The position numbers and the translations under genes are program-made. 64,000 bases of DNA from NCBI RefSeq assembly GCF_015644665.1, contig NZ_JADOBQ010000003.1, positions 434,001 through 498,000 on the forward strand, given 5' to 3'. The DNA comes from Roseobacter sp. MH60115 (GTDB taxonomy: Bacteria > Pseudomonadota > Alphaproteobacteria > Rhodobacterales > Rhodobacteraceae). Below, in pieces: positions 58,208 to 64,000 of the stretch (position 1 is the first letter of the stretch; every line of letters begins with the position of its first letter). The notes under the pieces are model-generated. The model saw only the letters and a program-made list of their open reading frames with translations. It did not search any database and had not been told where the DNA came from.

Positions 58208-59255
58208 GACCGCGCCGATCAAGCCCGAGGCTTTGCGCCGCTTTGTTGCACAGGCTCTTGCATCCCAGGGCGTGCCGTCAGGTGACGCGGCAAAGGTCGC
58301 CTCCTTGATGGTTGAGGCCGATGTCTACGGCTACGCAACACATGGCGTGTTCCGCTTGCGGCAATATCTGGCCCGTCTTGCAGGCGGCGGCTGCAACCCC
58401 ACGCCTGCAGTCAAAGTGGCGCATGAAACGGTTGCCACGGCTGTGATAGACGGGGATGACGGTCTGGGGCATCTGGCCATGGCTGCAGCCCGCGACCTTG
58501 CCATGAAAAAGGCGCGCGAGGCCGGGATAGGCTGGGTCGGTGTGCGGCGCGGCAACCACGCGGGGCCATTGGCGCTCTATGTGCGCCCGCAGGCGGAGGC
58601 GGGTTTGCTGGGCATGGCCGCGGCTGTGGGCAGTGCCAACCACGTGCCGCCCTATGGCGGCTCAGACCTGCTTTTGGGGACCAACCCGATCGCCTTTTCC
58701 GCCCCAGGCGATGGCACCGATCCCTTTGTCTTTGACATGGCAACGACCGTCGCGGCGATGGGCAAGATCAAGACACTTCTGCAGCAAGGTGACCCCATGC
58801 CCGAGGGGTGGATGGTTGGCCGCGATGGCCGCCCGCTGACCGACCCGGCCCGCAAATCCGAAGGCTTTCTGCTGCCTATTGGCGGCCCCAAGGGTTTTGG
58901 ATTGTCGGTTGCGATTGGCCTTATGGCTGGTGTTCTCAATGGAGCGGCCTTTGGCTCAGACGTGGTTGATTTCACCAGCGACACCACCTCTTCGACAAAC
59001 ACAGGACAGTTTGTAATGGCTCTCAATCCTGTGGCCTTCGGCATTGCAGATTTTGGACCGCGCGCTGAACGTGTGTTTGACGAGATGCGCGCATCAGAAC
59101 CTCTGCCTGGCCACGCCCCTGTGCGCCTGCCGGGAGATGGCAAGACGGCAATGGCCAAGGCACGCAAGGACCGAGGCCTTGATCTCAAGCCCGCCTTGCG
59201 ACGCGATCTGGAAGCCCTGAAGGCGGAATACGAATTCGAAGCCTCCTTCATCTGA
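58200..59255 (+). CDS. Ldh-family NAD(P)-dependent dehydrogenase
   Basis: A 351-residue member of the malate/L-lactate dehydrogenase (MDH2) family, with THGVFRLRQYL, the substrate loop SNHAG-like GNHAGPLALY, and GPKGFGLSVAIGLMAG. Family members reduce or oxidise ureidoglycolate, sulfolactate, delta1-piperideine-2-carboxylate and related 2-hydroxy or imino acids. ATG 58200 overlaps the permease by 8 bases, which ties it to the importer. The substrate probably has a 2-oxo or 2-hydroxy acid group. Confidence 0.9.
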   Translation: MAETAPIKPEALRRFVAQALASQGVPSGDAAKVASLMVEADVYGYATHGVFRLRQYLARLAGGGCNPTPAVKVAHETVATAVIDGDDGLGHLAMAAARDLAMKKAREAGIGWVGVRRGNHAGPLALYVRPQAEAGLLGMAAAVGSANHVPPYGGSDLLLGTNPIAFSAPGDGTDPFVFDMATTVAAMGKIKTLLQQGDPMPEGWMVGRDGRPLTDPARKSEGFLLPIGGPKGFGLSVAIGLMAGVLNGAAFGSDVVDFTSDTTSSTNTGQFVMALNPVAFGIADFGPRAERVFDEMRASEPLPGHAPVRLPGDGKTAMAKARKDRGLDLKPALRRDLEALKAEYEFEASFI

Positions 59256-59515
59256 CGCGTGCATTTTGGACCTGTACAAGGCGGCCTCAGCAAAGCGGCG
59301 CAAACACCAGCTGATGAAGACCATTCATTTGTCGTCTGCGACAAGGGCCGCGATCTTGACAGGCGCGCAGCGTCAATTGAACACGATGTCCGGCGTTTTG
59401 TTCATGGGGCCATCGCCTGACGGCCCTCCGAACAACTCCAGCCGGCTGTTTGCTCGCAGAAAACACTGGCAGCATGTCTGGAAGGGCCCCTTCTCTCCGT
59501 GCAGCCAGAAGGCGC

Positions 59516-59803
59516 TCAAGCCCCTTCAACGATCAGAAAATCCGCGTCGGCGTTCGCTTGCCGGATGACGCGCGCCGCGCTGTACTCGGGCGACTCGTAA
59601 CAGGCCACTGCTGTGTCGAAATCCTCGAACTCAACGACCACGTTGCGATCACGCGCCACGCCTTCCGGCGCAATGTAGCGTCCGCCACGCACGTGAAATC
59701 GCGCGTTGTACCTCTCAAACGCGGGCCGGGCCGCTTCCAGATAGTCAGGATACGCCTCGGTATTGTGAACCGATACGCGCACCACCCAATATCCCTTTGA
59801 CAT
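59516..59803 (-). CDS. DUF1330 protein
   Basis: A 95-residue cytoplasmic protein of the DUF1330 family (dimeric ferredoxin-like fold): KGYWVVRVSVHN, then RNVVVEFEDFDTAVACYESPEYSAA. A GGAGAGA site precedes ATG 59803. No assigned role. It follows the globin gene by 25 bases. Confidence 0.85.
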   Translation of the reverse strand: MSKGYWVVRVSVHNTEAYPDYLEAARPAFERYNARFHVRGGRYIAPEGVARDRNVVVEFEDFDTAVACYESPEYSAARVIRQANADADFLIVEGA

Positions 59804-59828
59804 TCTTTCTCTCCATATGTCTCTAAAA

Positions 59829-60251
59829 TCAGGCGGCGCGTTGGGTCTGGAACCCAACCAGGACATGGGACAGAATTGCCTGCCAAGCCGCCGCCCAGGC
59901 GTTCAGATGCGCTTCGGTCCAGTGATCGGCCAATCCGCTTGCCAGCGTCGCCAGCAAAGCTTCACCAACCAGATCAAAGTCGCGTTCGGCGACCCGGTAA
60001 CTTGCATGGCGTGCACCCAAGTCCTGCAAAGGGCGTACCAGTGTTTCGGGTTGGTGCAAATTGCCGACAACCAGATTGATTGCGCTTGCGAGATGCGACC
60101 TCTGCGATGCCATGTCCGTGTCCGCGAACGGCTTTGCCAAACCAGCATCGGCATCAAAAAGCCGACAATAGAACTGCTTCATCGCGGCGTCGGCGATGGG
60201 TACAACCTGTGCCCAGCTTTCCTGGACAAGTGCTACGTCATCTTCCGTCAT
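59829..60251 (-). CDS. Single-domain globin
   Basis: A 140-residue globin with the flavohemoglobin-like globin pattern but no reductase domain. The E-helix region and F-helix LGARHASYRV place the proximal His at about residue 82. It may bind O2 or NO; the function is unproven. It is divergent from a LysR regulator, with which it shares a 109-base AT-rich promoter region. Confidence 0.88.
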   Translation of the reverse strand: MTEDDVALVQESWAQVVPIADAAMKQFYCRLFDADAGLAKPFADTDMASQRSHLASAINLVVGNLHQPETLVRPLQDLGARHASYRVAERDFDLVGEALLATLASGLADHWTEAHLNAWAAAWQAILSHVLVGFQTQRAA

Positions 60252-60360
60252 TTCAAATCTCCTTACGTCTGCTTCTTGTTTGCACTGCTGCTCTATGGCA
60301 AATGTAGCATCACAAAAAATGAGAAATATCGATTAAATCGATCGATTTTGGAGATGTGAG

Positions 60361-61221
60361 ATGGAGCTTTCCGATTTGCGTGTGTTCCGTGCCGTCGTCC
60401 GCGAAGGCGGCGTCACCCGCGCGGCGAACCATCTGGGACGAGTGCAGTCAGCGGTCACGTCGCGCATTCGACAGCTTGAAGACCGTCTGGAGCAGCCGCT
60501 GTTTTCCCGTCAGGGCCGCAAGATGGTGCTCACGCCCGCAGGCCGCACGTTGCTTGACTACTCGGAGAGGTTGCTGGCGCTGGCAGATGAGGCGGAGGCG
60601 GCCCTGAATTCAGAAACGCCGCGCGGTGTTCTGCGCATCGGGTCTATGGAGAGCACGGCAGCCGTGCGCCTGCCGGCGCCCCTGGCTGAGTTCTCCGAAC
60701 GCTATCCGGAGGTGGTGCTGGAAATGCAGACCGGCAATCCGGTGATGCTGGCCGATGCATTGCTGCGCGGAGACATCGATGCGGCCTTTGTCGCGGAACC
60801 CATCGCAGAGAAGCGCTTTGACCACATTGCGGCCTTCGAGGAGTCGCCCGTCATCGTGACCTCGGAGGCGCATCCCCCCATCGGCGGCGATCACGGATGC
60901 CCCCGGACCGTGTTGGTCTTTGAACATGGCTGCCCGCATCGCAAGCTGTTAGAACAGTGGTATGCACAACAAAAGGATACACCAGAGCGAACCATCGAGA
61001 TGGGTTCCTACCATGCTATGCTGGGGTGTGTCCTTGCCAGCATGGGGGCAGCGCTGGTGCCGAAAAGTGTGCTGAGCACATTCTCGGAAGCAGGCAGGCT
61101 GCGCCTTACCCCTTTGCCCAAAGGCAGCGATAAGCTGCGCACGCTTTTGATCTGGCGAAAAGGTGTTTCCTCGCCCACGATTGCAGCGCTCAGAAACGTT
61201 ATCGCGAACGGTGCACATTGA
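60361..61221 (+). CDS. LysR-family transcriptional regulator
   Basis: A 286-residue regulator with an N-terminal winged helix (LSDLRVFRAVVREGGVTRAANHLGRVQSAVTSRIRQLEDRL, about 2-43) and a LysR substrate-binding domain (about 90-280). GGAG precedes ATG 60361. It is divergent from the globin gene and may control it; this is inference from position. Confidence 0.93.
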   Translation: MELSDLRVFRAVVREGGVTRAANHLGRVQSAVTSRIRQLEDRLEQPLFSRQGRKMVLTPAGRTLLDYSERLLALADEAEAALNSETPRGVLRIGSMESTAAVRLPAPLAEFSERYPEVVLEMQTGNPVMLADALLRGDIDAAFVAEPIAEKRFDHIAAFEESPVIVTSEAHPPIGGDHGCPRTVLVFEHGCPHRKLLEQWYAQQKDTPERTIEMGSYHAMLGCVLASMGAALVPKSVLSTFSEAGRLRLTPLPKGSDKLRTLLIWRKGVSSPTIAALRNVIANGAH

Positions 61222-61832
61222 TTGTCCGAAACCGGTATTTTTGCAGGGGATAGAGCGAGACGCTCCCTCCGGCCTGACGTGAGCTGCCATGTGACTTCGC
61301 CGCCGCAATAAGAGTCTGCAACGGGCCATCTGCGAAGACGACCCTTTTGGACGAGATTCCAATTACTTAAACGATGACCAATGGATCTCCGAGTTCTATG
61401 CCAAGAACTCGCACGGTGCTGTTGATGACCACGTTGAATGATATCAGATCACGATGGGGTTCAGTGGTCGCTTCTGACCGACAATGCCGCCTTGGTCCAG
61501 GCCGGGTGCACGGCGTGCGTGGCAGGTCAGTTTGGTGTTTGCATGATTGCCCCTCCGATCCGCCCTCCCCTCCCGCAACGACAACCCCACGTTAACGCAG
61601 CATCATATCACGGGCATGTTGCGCACGCTCTGAGGCCTGTAATGAGCCCATTTCACCTGATTCCAAGTATTCCACACCACCGGCGGCTATTCATGATCTG
61701 ACAAGGTTTTGCACAGGTTGGATGGCCGCGCGCTCCCCTCCTGACTTCAGCCGAAACGCGCGTCAAACACAGCGGCGGATTCGCTGGGCGGTGGTGCTGA
61801 AGCCGTCCGGGCCAGCGCAAGAAACGAAAGCT
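61222..61832. other. Gene-free stretch
   Basis: These 611 bases between the LysR gene and the type I secretion adaptor hold only short frames without ribosome binding sites or recognisable products. Some may be relics, but I see nothing I can name. Confidence 0.5.
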
Positions 61833-63173
61833 CTATTGCTCGCGGAAAGCGCGGGTCATGCTGTCGACAATCGGCTTTGCAATGTACTGCGCAAATGTCC
61901 GTTCTTCGGTCTGGATCATGATCTCGGCTGGCATGCCCGGAGTCGGCGTGAAATTGGCAACCCGCTGCAGCTCCCTCGGACTCATCGAAATCCGTGCGAC
62001 ATAGACCTCCTTGGCAACGCCCGATGAACTGTCCGTGATGGCATCGGCGGAAACGTAGAAGACCTCTCCATCCAGAACCGGCGTTGTCCGCTGGTTGAGC
62101 GCGGTCAGCCTGACGGTTGCCGGTTGCCCGGTGCGGACGCTGTCAATGTCTGCCCTGGGGATCTGCACTTCGACAATAAGCGGCTGCTCTCCCGGCAAAA
62201 TCTCCAGGATCGGCCGGCCACTCTCGATCACCCCGCCGGCGGTATGATAGTAAAGACGCACGACGGTGCCGGACACCGGGGCCGCAACGTCCGAGCGCTG
62301 CTTGACATTGAGCGCCGCGCGAGCCTGTTCGCGGACGCCATCAAGCTCGCCCTGAACAACCTGAAGATTATCCAACGCGGTCTGCCGATAGCGGGCAAGC
62401 GTCTGGTTGATCTGCTGCATGTACTTCAGCTTGATGGTCTCGATCTCGTTGACCTCCGCCAGCAGACGCCCGATCTGCCCCTCTGCTTCGATGGAGGTGC
62501 GTTCCACCGCCGACAGCTCGGATCGACGGATCAGCCCTTCATCCAGCAGCGTGCTTTTGGTTTCCAACTCGTCGTTCAGCAATTCGATCTGCCGCTGGTG
62601 TGACACCAATTGCGTCTCATACCCCGCCCGGCGGATCTCCAGCGCATCAAGATTGCGCTGGAAGAGGGCAAGGTCTTCCTCCAGCGAGGACTCCGCCACC
62701 TGGAACGTCAGCATTTGCCCGTCAAGGATCGAACTGATTTCATAATCGGCACGGGCAGAGGTGAGATGCTGCGGGAATTCCAGCACCGTTTCCCGATTGT
62801 ACTGGGCCAGCAGGCGCGCTTCGGTTGCCTCAAGCCGCATCTGCCGCAGGTGAAGTTCCCGCTCACTGGCCGCCGCCGACGTCTGATCAAGGCGCAGCAG
62901 CAGCTGCCCGGCGGTCACCCGGTCGCCTTCGTTGATCATGATATCTTCAATGATACCGCCCTCAAGATGCTGGACGATCTTGTTCTGCCCGGTTGCCACA
63001 AAACTACCCTGTGCAATCACCGCCGCTGCAAGCGGCGCGCGAAAGGCCCAGAGCGCGAACCCGCCGAAAGAAAGAGCCATCAGGAGGAGGCCAAAGACGA
63101 TCTGCCTGGTGACCGAGCGCGGCACTTCCGCATACCATTCGTCATGCTGGATGGGCGCCGGTAAACTAGTCAT
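61833..63173 (-). CDS. HlyD-family type I secretion membrane fusion protein
   Basis: A 446-residue adaptor. A single N-terminal membrane helix (about 28-48) anchors it. A biotinyl-lipoyl-like domain, a long coiled coil (about 100-300, rich in Glu, Leu and Arg) and the HlyD C-terminal motif GTVVRLYYHTAGGVIESGRPILEILP follow. It links the inner-membrane ABC exporter to an outer-membrane TolC-like channel. It overlaps the ABC gene by 8 bases. No substrate gene is in the window. Confidence 0.93.
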   Translation of the reverse strand: MTSLPAPIQHDEWYAEVPRSVTRQIVFGLLLMALSFGGFALWAFRAPLAAAVIAQGSFVATGQNKIVQHLEGGIIEDIMINEGDRVTAGQLLLRLDQTSAAASERELHLRQMRLEATEARLLAQYNRETVLEFPQHLTSARADYEISSILDGQMLTFQVAESSLEEDLALFQRNLDALEIRRAGYETQLVSHQRQIELLNDELETKSTLLDEGLIRRSELSAVERTSIEAEGQIGRLLAEVNEIETIKLKYMQQINQTLARYRQTALDNLQVVQGELDGVREQARAALNVKQRSDVAAPVSGTVVRLYYHTAGGVIESGRPILEILPGEQPLIVEVQIPRADIDSVRTGQPATVRLTALNQRTTPVLDGEVFYVSADAITDSSSGVAKEVYVARISMSPRELQRVANFTPTPGMPAEIMIQTEERTFAQYIAKPIVDSMTRAFREQ

Positions 63174-64000
63174 CTTTAGACACCTGCTTGTTGGGGTTCA
63201 CTTTGCGGCCCGCCAGTTTCTCGAGCACGTTCTGCCGCTCGCCGAACATCTGGACGGTGCCATCCGCCAGCAGCATTATCTTGTCCACCACGGAGAGCAG
63301 CGAGGGTTTTTGCGTGATGACCACAACCGTGATCTTGTTGTCCTGCGCATGTTTGATGGCACGGGCCAGCGCCTTGTCCCCGGTGGTATCGAGATTTGAA
63401 TTGGGCTCATCCAGAACAACAAAGCGTGGCCCGCCAAAGAACGCGCGCGCCAGAGCGATGCGTTGTTTTTGCCCGCCTGACAGGGGCGCGCCATCGGCTG
63501 CAACCACGGTTTCATAGCCCTGCGGCAGGTTGGCGATCATCTCATGAACGTCGGCCAGACTGGCGGCTGCAAAAACCTGCTCGTCGGTTGCATCCGCGCG
63601 CATGCGGCCAATGTTGTCCTTTATGGTGCCCGGGAAAAGCTGCACGTCCTGCGGCAGATAGCCGATGTTTTCGCCAAACTGACGCTGGTCCCAGTTCCGC
63701 AGATCCATCAGGTCCAGCCGCACGTTCCCCGACGTTGGCAGGATGGAGCCGACCAGCATTTTGCCAAGTGTGGTCTTCCCCGCGCCAGAGTTACCGATGA
63801 CGGCCAGCGCCTCACCGGGGTTGAGCGAAAAGCTGATACCATTCAGAATGACCTGTTTCGTGCCGCCGGGGACATAGAGCAGCCGTTCCACATCCAGGCG
63901 GCCTTGAGGCTTCGGCAATTGCAGACGCTCAAACTGCACTTTGGACGACTGCAGCAAATTCCTGATCCGCTCATAGGCCGAACGCGACAGGGAAAAACCG
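63166..64000 (-). CDS. Type I secretion ABC transporter, C-terminal part
   Basis: The 277 C-terminal residues of a PrtD/HlyB-like exporter are present; the start lies beyond position 64000 (the frame is open to the edge as SRSAYERIRNLL). The ATPase domain has Walker A GNSGAGKTTL, signature LSGGQKQRIALARA and Walker B FVVLDEPNSNLD. Transporters with HlyD partners export RTX-type proteins with C-terminal signals. The gene overlaps the downstream adaptor gene. Confidence 0.93.
   Translation of the reverse strand, partial: GFSLSRSAYERIRNLLQSSKVQFERLQLPKPQGRLDVERLLYVPGGTKQVILNGISFSLNPGEALAVIGNSGAGKTTLGKMLVGSILPTSGNVRLDLMDLRNWDQRQFGENIGYLPQDVQLFPGTIKDNIGRMRADATDEQVFAAASLADVHEMIANLPQGYETVVAADGAPLSGGQKQRIALARAFFGGPRFVVLDEPNSNLDTTGDKALARAIKHAQDNKITVVVITQKPSLLSVVDKIMLLADGTVQMFGERQNVLEKLAGRKVNPNKQVSKDD

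Noticed and set aside
59256-59515. Short frames on both strands between the Ldh gene and the DUF1330 gene
   Set aside because: No ribosome binding site and no recognised product; the gap is only 260 bases.

Overview
The window is a high-GC chromosomal segment of a marine alphaproteobacterium of the Rhodobacterales (Roseobacter group). The evidence is the DMSP lyase gene dddP with all six metal ligands in place, the yajC-secD-secF to ccmABCDG gene string, glnB-glnA, Hint-domain and glyoxalase-related small proteins typical of this order, TRAP and ABC uptake systems, and a type I secretion pair. I cannot assign a genus.

Left end (1-3.3 kb): the right border of an integrated mobile element. It carries a serine resolvase running off the window edge, an AT-rich stretch, a Rap1a/Tai-like small exported protein coupled to a coiled-coil protein, and a large serine recombinase. 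The recombinase is broken by one extra T and sits against the 3' end of tRNA-Leu(UAG), the probable attachment site. Housekeeping block (3.3-41.4 kb): Hint protein, nnr, glnB-glnA, esterase-like hydrolase, heme-dependent N-demethylase family protein divergent from dddP, a class D beta-lactamase, a hydrolase-OsmC fusion, bioY, purB, small exported Cys proteins, a FliG-like protein, acnA, and a DMT transporter. A long leftward operon follows (yajC-secD-secF-TSUP permease-Mth938-like-ccmA-B-C-D-G). Then come a trypsin-like protease, serS, a beta-hydroxyacid dehydrogenase, a reductive-dehalogenase-like Fe-S protein, a TetR regulator, hom, glpX, recJ and tRNA-Glu(UUC).

After tRNA-Glu there is about 1.5 kb of decayed DNA that includes a metallophosphoesterase pseudogene. 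A catabolic region follows (42.9-59.3 kb). Its leftward operon is sgaA-like aminotransferase, TRAP dctP-dctQ-dctM, crotonase-family protein and CoA-transferase. Divergent from it are an FAD/Fe-S 2-hydroxyacid dehydrogenase and a GntR regulator. Next come two fumarylacetoacetate-hydrolase-family enzymes around a second GntR regulator, then an ABC importer and an Ldh-family dehydrogenase. The layout suggests uptake and oxidation of small organic acids by two importers, but the substrates cannot be read from the sequence.

Right end (59.5-64 kb): DUF1330 protein, single-domain globin divergent from a LysR regulator, a gene-poor 0.6 kb, and the membrane-fusion and ABC subunits of a type I secretion system that continues past the window.

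The observations I consider most worth checking are the reductive-dehalogenase homologue with no export signal, the frameshifted recombinase whose frame reads through tRNA-Leu, the chromosomal OXA-type enzyme beside dddP, the crotonase lacking both catalytic glutamates, and the paired exported proteins sharing a Cys/Tyr-Asp motif. I did not find a clear, wholly new multigene system.
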